Positions 55,016 to 64,000 of a DNA stretch of 64,000 bases are shown one piece after another. How positions within the stretch are numbered: position 1 is the first letter of the stretch; each line of letters opens with the position of its first letter. The position numbers were made by a program, and so were the translations under genes. Under the pieces are notes generated by a model. It searched no databases, was not told the origin of the DNA, and saw only the letters and a program-made list of their open reading frames with translations. The DNA comes from Xenorhabdus sp. BG5 (GTDB lineage: Bacteria; Pseudomonadota; Gammaproteobacteria; Enterobacterales; Enterobacteriaceae): positions 1 through 64,000 of the forward strand of contig NZ_JADEUG010000015.1 in assembly GCF_015163665.1 (NCBI RefSeq), read 5' to 3'.

Positions 55016-55417
55016 TTTTTGCTTCTTATACATATTAACGCCCAGAAAAATATATAACTAGCTAATTTATATGATTTTTTAGACTAAACTTTTTTTATAA
55101 GAGCAGGAAAGGGTGAAAAACACTCTTGCTATTGAACAGTAAAAGTGATACCAATTTTTTCTTGGATGCAATTATTTATTATAAAAAATATTAATTGAGT
55201 AAATTATATTTTTGGAGAGATTTGCAAAAAACAGATAATAAATAGCATAAAAGCAGACAAAAACAGATGAAATATGACTTGCACCGATATTTTAAATTTC
55301 AACTCAACAATTACCTTGGAAAATTAACCTTGATGAATATGGAATCAATACAAGTAGAAACATAAATACAAACATCCTTATTTACAATGAATAAACTAAC
55401 AATTATTTGAGATAGAG

Positions 55418-56113
55418 ATGAGTTTATCCTATAAAAATAATGAACCCTATTTCAAGGGACTAATTGCCATGATGGAACATCTCAGCGATCCTTGGGGTAT
55501 TAAGGATTTGGACTCCAGACATATCTATATGAATAAAGCGGCTTATCTTTACACCAACACACCAGAATACTTTGATATTGAAGGTAAGTTAGACTGTGAA
55601 TTTCCAACTGATTGGTCTGACGACCAATTTTCACAAGATCTCAAAGAGCATGACCGGAGAGCTGAGGAAGCAAAAGATAGAGTTTCCATTATCGAAACAC
55701 ATTATTGGTACGGAAAAAACAATTTGGCCCCTTTCATCAGTGAAAAATTTCCCGTGTATAACGATGAAAAAGAGTGTATCGGGATAGTTTGGAATGCTAA
55801 GCCATTAAGTAGCTTCTCTCCCTTAAAATACATTAATCGTCACAAACCCAGCATACTCACTACAGAAGCAACCACAGACCTGTTTACTCGTGGTGAGTTG
55901 GACATTATTTTCTTCATGCTGCAAAGGCGCGCAAATAAAGAAATTGCCCAAATATACAACGTTAGTCACAAAACGATAGAAAATAGAGTTTATAACATCT
56001 ATCAAAAAGCGAATGTTCATTCACTCCAGCAATTTGAGGAGTTTTGCAAACACTTACAATTAGATAGCTATATACCAGAACGTCTAATTGAAAAAGGCGT
56101 TCTATTTCTCTAA
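55418..56113 (+). CDS. PAS4-LuxR solo transcriptional regulator
   Basis: A 231-residue protein. Residues ~10-130 form a PAS-like sensor (MEHLSDPWGIKDLDSRHIYM, then FPVYNDEKECIGIVWNAKPL). The C-terminal LuxR helix-turn-helix is clear: FTRGELDIIFFMLQRRANKEIA and VSHKTIENRVYNIYQKANV, quoted in parts. No luxI gene is nearby. Photorhabdus and Xenorhabdus carry expanded families of PAS4-LuxR solos thought to sense host-derived signals. Confidence 0.8.
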   Translation: MSLSYKNNEPYFKGLIAMMEHLSDPWGIKDLDSRHIYMNKAAYLYTNTPEYFDIEGKLDCEFPTDWSDDQFSQDLKEHDRRAEEAKDRVSIIETHYWYGKNNLAPFISEKFPVYNDEKECIGIVWNAKPLSSFSPLKYINRHKPSILTTEATTDLFTRGELDIIFFMLQRRANKEIAQIYNVSHKTIENRVYNIYQKANVHSLQQFEEFCKHLQLDSYIPERLIEKGVLFL

Positions 56114-56446
56114 AAGATATCAAAAAAAGTAATGGTAATACTAAAAATTGAGCGCTGTCCACTAAAGCGAGTACCACAAACACAACGTGTATCACTGTTA
56201 AGTGTGGCTATTGTGCTTATAGGCATGTTGACAGCATTGGATCAGTTTATGCTTGGGGCTGGGTAAAGGCCATCAAGGCGCCTTTTCTGTCCGTGATATT
56301 GGCCGTTGTGTTTGGTGCGATACTGACGCACTGCGCTTGTCTTCTCCGTGTTACTGGGCTAAATACATTAACCCGGTAACACGGAGAGTTGAAAAACACC
56401 TGAAGGAATGTTGCTAAATCATAAATTTCATATAAATAACAATTTA
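56114..56446. other. Intergenic stretch with a decayed membrane-protein frame
   Basis: One frame reads a hydrophobic helix (LLSVAIVLIGMLTALDQFML) ending at a TAA near 56266. Another frame continues with FLSVILAVVFGAILTHCA. Together they suggest a frameshifted membrane protein that I cannot name. Confidence 0.35.
56344..56386. terminator. Long hairpin downstream of fbaA
   Basis: CTCCGTGTTAC (56344-56354) pairs with GTAACACGGAG (56376-56386), extended inward by GGG/CCC. It lies 60 bp past the fbaA stop. There is no long T-run, so the exact role is uncertain. Confidence 0.5.
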
Positions 56447-57523
56447 TTACAGCACATCAACCGCATTCAGTTCTTTAAAGGCTTGCTCCAGACGAATAAC
56501 CATAGAAGCCTGAGCCGCACGCAGCCAAACACGTGGATCGTAGAATTTCTTGTTAGGTTTATCTGCGCCCTCTGGGTTACCCAACTGGCCTTGCAGGTAG
56601 CCTTCGTTCTTTTTGTAGTAGTCCAGAATACCTTCCCAAGTTGCCCACTGGGTATCGGTATCGATATTCATTTTCACTACACCGTAGCTCACGGCTTCCT
56701 GAATCTCTTCTGCGGTAGAGCCAGAGCCACCGTGGAAGACAAAGTCCAGGCTGTTGTGTGGCAGGCTGAATTTTTCAGAAACGTAGTCCTGTGAATTGCG
56801 CAGAATTTTTGGCGTCAGTTTAACATTGCCTGGTTTGTATACACCGTGGACGTTACCGAAAGAAGCCGCGATGGTGAAACGTGGGCTAATAGCGTTCAGT
56901 TTCTCATACGCATAGGCCACATCTTCCGGCTGTGTATACAGGGAAGAACTGTCCAGATGGGAATTATCAACACCATCTTCCTCACCGCCCGTACAACCCA
57001 ATTCGATTTCCAGTGTCATGTCGATTTTCGCCATACGTGCCAGATATTGGCTGCAAATCTCGATATTTTCTTCCAGAGATTCTTCTGACAGGTCAATCAT
57101 GTGGGAGGAGAACAGAGGTTTGCCAGTTTGCGCATAGTGTTTCTCACCCGCTTCCAGCAAGCCGTCGATCCATGGCAGCAGTTTACGTGCACAATGGTCG
57201 GTATGCAGGATAACAGGCACGCCATAATGTTCTGCCATTTGGTGAACGTGGTGAGCACCAGAAATAGCACCGATAATCGCGGCTTGTTGACCTTCTGCTT
57301 TCAGGCCCTTACCAGCAATGAAAGAAGCACCACCGTTGGAAAACTGGATAATGACCGGAGCACGTACTTTTGCCGCCGTTTCCAACACTGCGTTGATGGA
57401 ATCAGTACCGACGCAGTTAACCGCTGGTAACGCGAAATTGTTTTCTTTAGCGACGGCAAAGACTTTTTGAACATCATCACCAGTGATGACACCCGGTTTT
57501 ACGAAATCAAAAATTTTAGACAT
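56447..57523 (-). CDS. fbaA: Class II fructose-bisphosphate aldolase
   Basis: A 358-residue zinc-dependent aldolase (E. coli 359), interconverting fructose-1,6-bisphosphate with DHAP and glyceraldehyde-3-phosphate. VILHTDHCARKLLPW contains the catalytic Asp and zinc-binding His, LELGCTGGEEDGVDNS the mobile loop, and FVFHGGSGSTAEEI the second zinc His and phosphate loop. Last gene of the epd-pgk-fbaA block, 58 bp after pgk. Confidence 0.97.
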   Translation of the reverse strand: MSKIFDFVKPGVITGDDVQKVFAVAKENNFALPAVNCVGTDSINAVLETAAKVRAPVIIQFSNGGASFIAGKGLKAEGQQAAIIGAISGAHHVHQMAEHYGVPVILHTDHCARKLLPWIDGLLEAGEKHYAQTGKPLFSSHMIDLSEESLEENIEICSQYLARMAKIDMTLEIELGCTGGEEDGVDNSHLDSSSLYTQPEDVAYAYEKLNAISPRFTIAASFGNVHGVYKPGNVKLTPKILRNSQDYVSEKFSLPHNSLDFVFHGGSGSTAEEIQEAVSYGVVKMNIDTDTQWATWEGILDYYKKNEGYLQGQLGNPEGADKPNKKFYDPRVWLRAAQASMVIRLEQAFKELNAVDVL

Positions 57524-57581
57524 GTTACGTGGTCCTGTATTGACATTGAACAGGCAGCCAATGCTGCCTGTTTATTACAAC

Positions 57582-58748
57582 TTAATTACTTTTAGCACGT
57601 TCTTCCAGCATCACAACGGCGGGCAGTTTTTTGCCTTCAACGAACTCAAGGAAAGCACCACCACCAGTAGAGATGTAAGAGATCTTATCGGCAATTTCGA
57701 ACAGATCGATTGCCGCTAAGGTATCGCCACCACCTGCGATTGAGAAAGCATCGCTTTCAGCAATTGCGCGGGCAATAATTTCGGTTCCTTTACGGAAGTT
57801 AGGGAATTCAAAAACGCCTACCGGACCATTCCACAAAATGGTCTTGGCGCTTTTCAGGATTTCAGCCAGACGTTCGGCAGAAGCATCACCCAGGTCAAGG
57901 ATCTGCTCTTCATCTTTAATTTCGCTGGTAGATTTTAGCGTTGCTTCCGCAGTCTCAGAGAATTCTGTCGCAACACGAACATCGGTAGGAACCGGGATGT
58001 CGCAGCTTTCCATCAGTTTTTTTGCTTCTGAGATCAAATCATCTTCGTACAGTGAACGGCCAACGTTGTGCCCTTCTGCGGCAACAAACGTATTAGCAAT
58101 CCCACCCCCTACGATCAGCTGATCGGCAATTTTGGACAGTGAATCAAGGACTGTCAGTTTGGTTGAAACCTTAGATCCCCCCACAATCGCCACCATTGGA
58201 CGGGCAGGGCTGTGCAGTGCTTTACCCAAAGCTTCCAATTCACCAGACAGCAAGGGGCCAGCACAAGCAATGGGGGCAAACTTGGCAACGCCGTGAGTTG
58301 ACGCTTGCGCACGGTGCGCAGTACCAAAAGCATCCATTACATATATATCACACAGTGCCGCATACTGCTTTGATAACGCTTCATCGTCTTTTTTCTCACC
58401 TTTGTTGAAGCGAACGTTTTCCAGGATAACTAGTTCGCCTTCTACCACTTCAACACCATCCAGATAGTTTTTTTCCAGACGAACAGGAGAAGAAAGTGCT
58501 TCTTTCAAATAATCAACGACAGGTTGCAGTGAGAACTCTTCGTTGTATTCTCCCTCAGTTGGGCGTCCCAGGTGAGAAGTAACCATGACCTTGGCTCCCT
58601 GATTCAACGCAGCCTCAATCGTCGGCAAAGACGCACGGATACGTGCATCAGAGGTAACTTTGCCATCTTTTACAGGCACATTCAGATCAGCACGGATCAA
58701 TACGCGTTTACCCGCTAGATCTAAATCAGTCATCTTAATTACAGACAT
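57582..58748 (-). CDS. pgk: Phosphoglycerate kinase
   Basis: 388 residues (E. coli 387) from ATG 58748, preceded by AGAGG; the frame is open to 58763. [19 protein letters not shown] and [15 protein letters not shown] mark the N-lobe, [16 protein letters not shown] the hinge region and [17 protein letters not shown] the C-lobe nucleotide site. It catalyses the ATP-forming step between 1,3-bisphosphoglycerate and 3-phosphoglycerate. Confidence 0.97.
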   Translation of the reverse strand: MSVIKMTDLDLAGKRVLIRADLNVPVKDGKVTSDARIRASLPTIEAALNQGAKVMVTSHLGRPTEGEYNEEFSLQPVVDYLKEALSSPVRLEKNYLDGVEVVEGELVILENVRFNKGEKKDDEALSKQYAALCDIYVMDAFGTAHRAQASTHGVAKFAPIACAGPLLSGELEALGKALHSPARPMVAIVGGSKVSTKLTVLDSLSKIADQLIVGGGIANTFVAAEGHNVGRSLYEDDLISEAKKLMESCDIPVPTDVRVATEFSETAEATLKSTSEIKDEEQILDLGDASAERLAEILKSAKTILWNGPVGVFEFPNFRKGTEIIARAIAESDAFSIAGGGDTLAAIDLFEIADKISYISTGGGAFLEFVEGKKLPAVVMLEERAKSN

Positions 58749-58822
58749 GGTGAATCCTCTCATTGATTCTTTATAAAATTACTCAATCTTCTGCTGTGGG
58801 CCGTTTGTGACACAACAAATGA

Positions 58823-59842
58823 TTATTTGAAACCGGTTGCGGCCATTGCCAGCGTCGTATCAATCATGCGATTGGCAAAGCCCCACTCATTGTCACACCA
58901 CACAAGGGTTTTAATCAGGTGCTTCCCGCTAACCCTCGTTTGTGTGCCATCCACAATAGCACTGTGGGGATCGTGGTTAAAATCCGTTGAGACCAACGGC
59001 AAATCAGTGTAATCCACTATACCACGAAACTCCCTGGCCGCTGATTTTTGCAGGAGCTGGTTCACATCTTCCACACTTACTGGCGAACAGACAGTTACGC
59101 TTAGGTCAATGGCGGTCACATTGATAGTCGGCACCCGAACAGAAATCGCTTCAAACCGATCATTGAATTTAGGAAAAATACGTGTGATCCCCACTGCCAG
59201 TTTTGTATCAACAGGAATAATGGATTGACTGGCCGCCCGGGTTCGACGTAAATCACGGTGATAAGCATCAATCACGGGTTGATCATTCATTGATGCGTGG
59301 ATGGTTGTCACCGTACCAGATTCAATATTGAACGCATCATCCAATACCTTGATGATTGGAATGATGCAGTTTGTTGTACAGGATGCATTAGAAACAATGC
59401 GATCTTCGGCAACCAATGCATGGTGATTGACACCATATACGACGGTTGCATCCAGATTATTTCCTCCCGGATGTGCAAACAGGACTTTCTTGGCTCCACT
59501 GGCGATATGAGACTCTCCGTCTGCTCGTTCACCATACCTACCTGTGCAGTCAAGAACAATATCAATGCCCAACTCTTTCCACGGCAAAGCCGAGATATTC
59601 GGTTGATGAAATAGCCGGATACTGTCGTTTCCTACTTGCAATAAATCATTATTCAGGCGTACATCCCATGCAAAACGCCCATGACTGGAATCGTATTTCA
59701 ATAAGTGAGCAATGCCTTGTGCGTCTGCCAACTCATTGATAGCGATCACTGAAATTTCAGCTTGACGCCCGGATTCGTAAAGAGCACGCAAGACGCTGCG
59801 CCCTATTCTTCCGAAACCATTAATCGCTACCCTGATAGTCAT
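58823..59842 (-). CDS. epd: D-erythrose-4-phosphate dehydrogenase
   Basis: A 339-residue GAPDH-family enzyme converting erythrose-4-phosphate to 4-phosphoerythronate for pyridoxal phosphate synthesis. [20 protein letters not shown] is the NAD fold; [10 protein letters not shown] carries the catalytic Cys; [12 protein letters not shown] is the C-terminal signature. Its position before pgk-fbaA and after tkt is the conserved enterobacterial order, which favours Epd over GapA. CAGGGAG precedes the ATG. Confidence 0.93.
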   Translation of the reverse strand: MTIRVAINGFGRIGRSVLRALYESGRQAEISVIAINELADAQGIAHLLKYDSSHGRFAWDVRLNNDLLQVGNDSIRLFHQPNISALPWKELGIDIVLDCTGRYGERADGESHIASGAKKVLFAHPGGNNLDATVVYGVNHHALVAEDRIVSNASCTTNCIIPIIKVLDDAFNIESGTVTTIHASMNDQPVIDAYHRDLRRTRAASQSIIPVDTKLAVGITRIFPKFNDRFEAISVRVPTINVTAIDLSVTVCSPVSVEDVNQLLQKSAAREFRGIVDYTDLPLVSTDFNHDPHSAIVDGTQTRVSGKHLIKTLVWCDNEWGFANRMIDTTLAMAATGFK

Positions 59843-59978
59843 GTTACTCCCTGAATTTCTCTATAGTTACGCGACCGCTTAGGATAACTGAGCAATGTCT
59901 ACTTGTACTGATAATTCCTCACAAAATTAGCCAGTTTGTGACGGACAAGACATTTTATTATCTCATTTCTACGTTTAA

Positions 59979-59992
59979 CTGAAACGGTTCAG
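59979..59992. promoter_or_regulatory. Putative Cra (FruR) operator upstream of epd
   Basis: CTGAAACGGTTCAG is nearly palindromic and matches the Cra core TGAAxCGxTTCA-type pattern. It lies 137 bp before the epd start. Cra control of the epd-pgk operon is established in E. coli, so the site is plausible. Confidence 0.55.
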
Positions 59993-60070
59993 CCATTATA
60001 AAAGAAGACTACGAGAAAAAAGGAATGATGGCAAGCGCCATTCGTCACATTTGGAGGAAAGGTTGAACAA

Positions 60071-60112
60071 AAAAAGAGCGCATTCGCTCTGAAATTGATA
60101 CGAATGCGCTTA
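60071..60112 (-). terminator. Rho-independent terminator of the tkt gene
   Basis: AGCGCATTCG (60077-60086) pairs perfectly with CGAATGCGCT (60101-60110). On the minus strand the stem is followed by a run of T residues, 20 bp past the tkt stop. Confidence 0.85.
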
Positions 60113-60130
60113 TTATGGATTATTTGCTGA

Positions 60131-62125
60131 TTATTTCAGCAAACCCGTTGCTTTGGCTACTACATTTTCAACCGTAAAGCCAAACTCTTTGAACAGAACA
60201 TCAGCAGGTGCAGATTCACCGAAAGTATTCATACCAACGATAGCACCATTGATACCAACGTATTTGAACCAGTAATCAGAAATACCTGCTTCGATAGCAA
60301 CACGGGCAGAAACTGCCGCTGGCAATACCGCTTCACGATATGCAGCATTTTGCTTATCGAAAGCATCGGTAGATGGCATAGAAACCACGCGAACCTGACG
60401 ACCTTCGGCAGTCAGTTGTTCAGCCGCTTTCACCGCCAATTCGACTTCGGAACCCGTTGCAATCAGAATCAATTCAGGCTGGCCTGCACAATCTTTCAGG
60501 ATGTAAGCCCCTTTCTCGATATTCGCCAATTGCTCAGTAGTACGATCCTGTTGTGCCAGGTTTTGACGAGAGAAGATCAATGCGGTTGGGCCATCTTTGC
60601 GCTCAATAGCATATTTCCACGCAATCGCAGATTCAACCTGGTCACATGGACGCCATGTGCTCATATTTGGCGTTACACGCAGGCTGGCAATTTGCTCAAC
60701 TGGTTGGTGAGTTGGACCATCTTCACCTAATCCGATGGAATCGTGGGTATAAACGAAAATGCTGCGCACTTTCATCAGTGCTGCCATGCGTACAGCGTTA
60801 CGGGCATATTCCACGAACATCAGGAATGTTGCGCCATAAGGCACAAAACCACCATGCAACGCGATACCGTTCATGATGGCAGACATACCAAATTCACGCA
60901 CACCGTAGTGAATGTAGTTACCGTCCTGAACTTCGTTCAGAGGCTTAGAGCCAGACCACATGGTCAGGTTACTTGGTGCTAAGTCAGCAGAGCCACCCAT
61001 GAATTCTGGCAGAACTTTACCGAATGCTTCCAGTGCATTTTGTGATGCCTTACGGCTGGCAATGGAGGCTGGGTTCTGTTGCAGCTTTTCAATAAATGCC
61101 TTGGACTCCGCTTCCCAGTTTGCTGGCAGCTCACCGCGGGTACGACGGTTAAATTCAACAGCCAATTCTGGATAAGCTTGCGCGTATGCAGCAAATTTCT
61201 CTTCCCAAGTGGCTTCTTTAACCTTGCCTGCTTCCTGCGCGTTCCAGCCAGCGTAAATGCCCTGAGGAATTTCAAACGCAGGATGTTCCCACCCCAGCGC
61301 TTTACGGGTTGCTTCAATTTCAGCATCACCCAATGGAGCACCGTGACATTCTTCTTTGCCTGCTTTGTTTGGTGAACCAAAGCCGATGATGGTTTTGCAC
61401 ATCAACAGAGAGGGTTTGTTTGTTTCTTTACGTGCTGCGTCGATGGCTGCTGCAATAGCCTCAGAATCATGGCCATCTACGCCACGGATAACATGCCAGC
61501 CATAGGCTTCAAAGCGTGCTGCGGTATCATCAGTGAACCAACCTTCTACCTCACCATCGATAGAAATACCGTTGTCATCATAGAACGCGATCAATTTGCC
61601 CAGTTTCAGTGTCCCCGCCAAAGAGCAAACTTCATGGGAGATCCCTTCCATCATACAGCCGTCACCCATGAACACATAAGTATAATGATCGACGATATCA
61701 TGGCCTGGACGGTTGAACTGCGCTGCCAGTGTGCGTTCTGCAATCGCAAAACCAACTGCATTGGCAATACCCTGTCCCAATGGACCAGTAGTGGTTTCTA
61801 CGCCTGGAGTATAGCCATATTCGGGATGGCCCGGCGTTTTAGAGTGTAGTTGACGGAAGTTCTTCAAATCATCAATAGAAACATCATAACCCGTCAGGTG
61901 AAGAAGGCTATATATCAGCATGGAGCCGTGGCCATTAGATAACACGAAACGGTCACGATCAACCCAGCCAGGATTAGAAGGGTTATGGTTCAGATAGTCG
62001 CGCCACAGCACTTCAGCAATATCGGCCATTCCCATTGGTGCGCCAGGATGCCCTGATTTTGCTTTCTGCACAGCGTCCATGCTTAAAAAGCGGATAGCAT
62101 TAGCAAGGGTTTTACGAGTGGTCAT
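60131..62125 (-). CDS. tktA: Transketolase
   Basis: A 664-residue thiamine-diphosphate enzyme of the pentose phosphate pathway, near-identical in layout to E. coli Tkt[38 protein letters not shown] (thiamine-binding GDG) and [19 protein letters not shown] are present. Its terminator separates it from epd. The ~700 bp beyond the start holds its promoter. Confidence 0.96.
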   Translation of the reverse strand: MTTRKTLANAIRFLSMDAVQKAKSGHPGAPMGMADIAEVLWRDYLNHNPSNPGWVDRDRFVLSNGHGSMLIYSLLHLTGYDVSIDDLKNFRQLHSKTPGHPEYGYTPGVETTTGPLGQGIANAVGFAIAERTLAAQFNRPGHDIVDHYTYVFMGDGCMMEGISHEVCSLAGTLKLGKLIAFYDDNGISIDGEVEGWFTDDTAARFEAYGWHVIRGVDGHDSEAIAAAIDAARKETNKPSLLMCKTIIGFGSPNKAGKEECHGAPLGDAEIEATRKALGWEHPAFEIPQGIYAGWNAQEAGKVKEATWEEKFAAYAQAYPELAVEFNRRTRGELPANWEAESKAFIEKLQQNPASIASRKASQNALEAFGKVLPEFMGGSADLAPSNLTMWSGSKPLNEVQDGNYIHYGVREFGMSAIMNGIALHGGFVPYGATFLMFVEYARNAVRMAALMKVRSIFVYTHDSIGLGEDGPTHQPVEQIASLRVTPNMSTWRPCDQVESAIAWKYAIERKDGPTALIFSRQNLAQQDRTTEQLANIEKGAYILKDCAGQPELILIATGSEVELAVKAAEQLTAEGRQVRVVSMPSTDAFDKQNAAYREAVLPAAVSARVAIEAGISDYWFKYVGINGAIVGMNTFGESAPADVLFKEFGFTVENVVAKATGLLK

Positions 62126-62824
62126 TCTTTACTCCAAGTCGGATAAAAGCGTTAGTAAACTAAGAACTAATTTTCGCAGCGCAGCATACAAACCGCAATC
62201 ATTAATACCAGATAATTAATGCCAGATGATAAGGAGGACTATCTTAATTTCTCCTTGACAATAATTCTTTGATTTACCTCGTTGTTTTGGTGCCCTATCG
62301 AGATCATGCAGACAACTAAAGGTGTTATTGCGCAAATAGAGAATAATTTCTCAGCATAACTTGCGCAGCAATAGAAAGCCGCGTATTAGACACGATACCC
62401 AATAGGTTAATCAAGACCAAAAAGACCCATTTTTCAGTCAAATTCGGATAATGAACAAAATTCACTTGTAATATATTTTGATGTCAACTGCAATTTTGGT
62501 GATATCTCCTGTTCCAGGGATATATTCCCTTGCTTATATGCCATAGCTTGAAAGTCTATTGTGAAAGATAATTTCTCTATAAAAAATAGAAAAACAAAAT
62601 AAAAATTTATAAATAAATCATTTATGGACAGCTATCATTATTCTATTTTTTATTTTAAATAAATTATCACCCACTATAAAAGTCACCCATAAAAATATGC
62701 CAGCAACTCAATAAAGTTTAATTATTAGGTGATAAAAAAAAGTAATTTGAATTAATGACGCAAAAAGGTGAGTTTATAAATTCGCCATCATTTAAGTGTA
62801 TTCAAAAATAATTAAGGAAATAAC
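62126..62824. other. Divergent promoter region, no gene seen
   Basis: About 700 bp between tkt and the halovibrin-like gene, increasingly AT-rich toward the latter. No open frame, repeat or RNA gene recognised. The final TTAAGGAAATAAC provides the ribosome site of the gene at 62825. Confidence 0.4.
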
Positions 62825-63679
62825 ATGAAGAAAATAATTATTTTTATTTCATTATATTTATTGGGATTACAAATAGCTTTTTCCAACGTTAATTCAATAA
62901 ATACAAACTCTGGTTACGATCTTGCGACAGAATTAACTCAACGATATAACGACACTAGAAATAATTGTGGAGATGGGGACCATCCTGCATTTTTATGTTC
63001 AGGGATTATGTTAAGAGGAACAGTCCCTTCAGATTATTATTATTCTTGGAATCCAAGTCCACACTCACAAAGTAGCGGTGGTGTCTCATTTTCTTATTTG
63101 AGAACTGATTCAAAACTTATTACATTAGATGCTGGTTACACAAATGGTTTCATTTTTTCTCCTTATTTATCCGCATCGGCAAATAATAAAAAACATCCTG
63201 AAGCTCTTTGCTATTTCCCTATCAATGCAGTCTCTGCCGACAGAGATGAAAAAGGATGTGGTGCTACTCCTGGAATTTCCCACAGTGCGCCTTGTCAACA
63301 AATTGGAATTACTACTGCGCAACAGTGGATAGAAAATGGAAGCGATGAAGAGAGTCAGTGTGGTTTTGATGTCAGCATTAAACCAGGGGAAAATCATGCT
63401 GATGCCTTCATACAGGGCGTTCAGGCACGTTTACAGCTCTTGTTGGCAATAAATAATGAATTAATATTGGCTACCTGGCCCCAAAATATTCCCAATGAAT
63501 TACCCATCGAAGCCTTTTTTTATCTTCCAGGAGGGCTTGATGGTGCACAACATGATCAAAGGGAATTTTATAATGTCACGGGGAAAATAGTGCCGATTAT
63601 AAAGATAGCTCTTCCCGATAATTATAGCCAAGATGCTACTTTCACTTATAATCAAGAGGATCAAGTCATTAACAACTAA
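62825..63679 (+). CDS. Halovibrin HvnA-like secreted protein
   Basis: 284 residues with a signal peptide (KKIIIFISLYLLGLQIAFS). The mature part has RYNDTRNNCG, PAFLCSGIMLRGT, SGGVSFSYLRTDSKL, CQQIGITTAQQWIENG, CGFDVS and a late EAFFYLPGGLDG, matching in order proteins annotated as halovibrin HvnA in Pseudomonas and Vibrio as I recall them. Vibrio halovibrins are linked to ADP-ribosyltransferase activity, but no catalytic motif can be confirmed here. At least eight cysteines fit an exported fold. AT-rich with a strong AAGGAA site. Confidence 0.65.
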   Translation: MKKIIIFISLYLLGLQIAFSNVNSINTNSGYDLATELTQRYNDTRNNCGDGDHPAFLCSGIMLRGTVPSDYYYSWNPSPHSQSSGGVSFSYLRTDSKLITLDAGYTNGFIFSPYLSASANNKKHPEALCYFPINAVSADRDEKGCGATPGISHSAPCQQIGITTAQQWIENGSDEESQCGFDVSIKPGENHADAFIQGVQARLQLLLAINNELILATWPQNIPNELPIEAFFYLPGGLDGAQHDQREFYNVTGKIVPIIKIALPDNYSQDATFTYNQEDQVINN

Positions 63680-63814
63680 AAAATAAAGAACAGAAAATAA
63701 ACCTAAAGGCCAAAGTCAGTTCCATTAAGAACTATCACTAAAGAAAGAAATTCAATTGATAATTGAATATGCCAGATGTTAAGTTAACTATACCAATCTA
63801 ACTGCAAGATGCGT

Positions 63815-63847
63815 GTAATTTCTCCCCGCTTCGCGGGGAGAAATTAC
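63815..63847. terminator. Perfect 15-bp hairpin, probable terminator
   Basis: GTAATTTCTCCCCGC (63815-63829) pairs without mismatch with GCGGGGAGAAATTAC (63833-63847), loop TTC. The A/T-rich outer arms on a GC core suit a bidirectional terminator 136 bp after the halovibrin-like gene. The remaining 150 bp of the window shows no gene. Confidence 0.65.
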
Positions 63848-64000
63848 GTTTCATATAGTATTTTAAATTGCAACTTGAAATTTAATGCGTATATATTACA
63901 AATCATTTTTTATTTCATAACTAACTACAAATGCTTAAATCTAACCTCACATTCAGTCCAATATCGATACTCACTATCATGCAACTAGATTCCATCAATA

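Noticed and set aside
1-64000. CRISPR arrays or rRNA genes
   Set aside because: No regularly spaced short repeats with unique spacers and no rRNA-like sequence were seen.

Overview
The window looks like a chromosome segment of an insect-pathogenic enterobacterium of the Xenorhabdus/Photorhabdus group (Morganellaceae; Xenorhabdus slightly preferred). The basis is the Enterobacterales order tkt-epd-pgk-fbaA, a moderately AT-rich composition, a PAS4-LuxR solo regulator, a TcdA/TcdB-type pore-forming toxin with its own exporter, an NRPS remnant, a halovibrin-like secreted protein and many decayed insertion sequences. No species marker such as rRNA is present.

Layout. 1-7.2 kb is a graveyard: a small secreted peptide, two ~110-bp repeat copies each leading into a broken gene, a putative Stv-like toxin/adhesin, remnants of IS630, IS200/IS605 and IS1 elements, a papain-like (C-H-D) toxin candidate, an NRPS condensation gene whose adenylation domain is deleted, and a broken SDR gene. 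7.3-8.3 kb holds a zinc alcohol dehydrogenase. 8.5-21.6 kb is a complete 4-hydroxyphenylacetate/homoprotocatechuate catabolic cluster (hpaR, then hpaG1-G2-E-D-F, a succinate-semialdehyde dehydrogenase, hpaH-I-X-A and hpaB-C), taking 4-HPA to pyruvate and succinate. 22.1-23.6 kb is a POT peptide permease. 24.1-36.1 kb is one leftward operon: ABC exporter, HlyD-type adaptor, second ABC exporter and a ~2095-residue toxin. Two ATPases plus one adaptor is the arrangement of the MARTX type I secretion system.

36.6-52.9 kb is an integrated element bounded by an 18-bp direct repeat. It encodes a P4-type integrase, two AlpA-like regulators, a P4 alpha-like primase-helicase with nearby iterons, HK97-type capsid, protease, portal, connectors, HNH, TerS and TerL, but no tail, lysis or holin genes. 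This matches capsid-forming phage-inducible chromosomal islands (cf-PICIs), satellites that build their own heads and take tails from a helper phage. Between the replication and capsid blocks sits an unexpected three-gene cassette: an Hcp (type VI secretion tube) protein with a C-terminal extension, a papain/C39-like candidate effector and a lipoprotein that may be its immunity protein.

53-56 kb has an AraC-GyrI-like regulator (5' end beside the island junction), an XRE regulator and the PAS4-LuxR regulator. 56.4-62.1 kb is the conserved core block fbaA, pgk, epd, tkt, with a Cra-like operator upstream of epd. 62.8-63.7 kb encodes a halovibrin-like secreted protein.

The most notable systems are (i) the satellite-like island carrying a candidate T6SS effector cassette, and (ii) the MARTX-like export operon with a multidomain toxin in which CNF-like and YopT-like catalytic patterns can be read. 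All family assignments come from reading motifs by eye; no database search was run.
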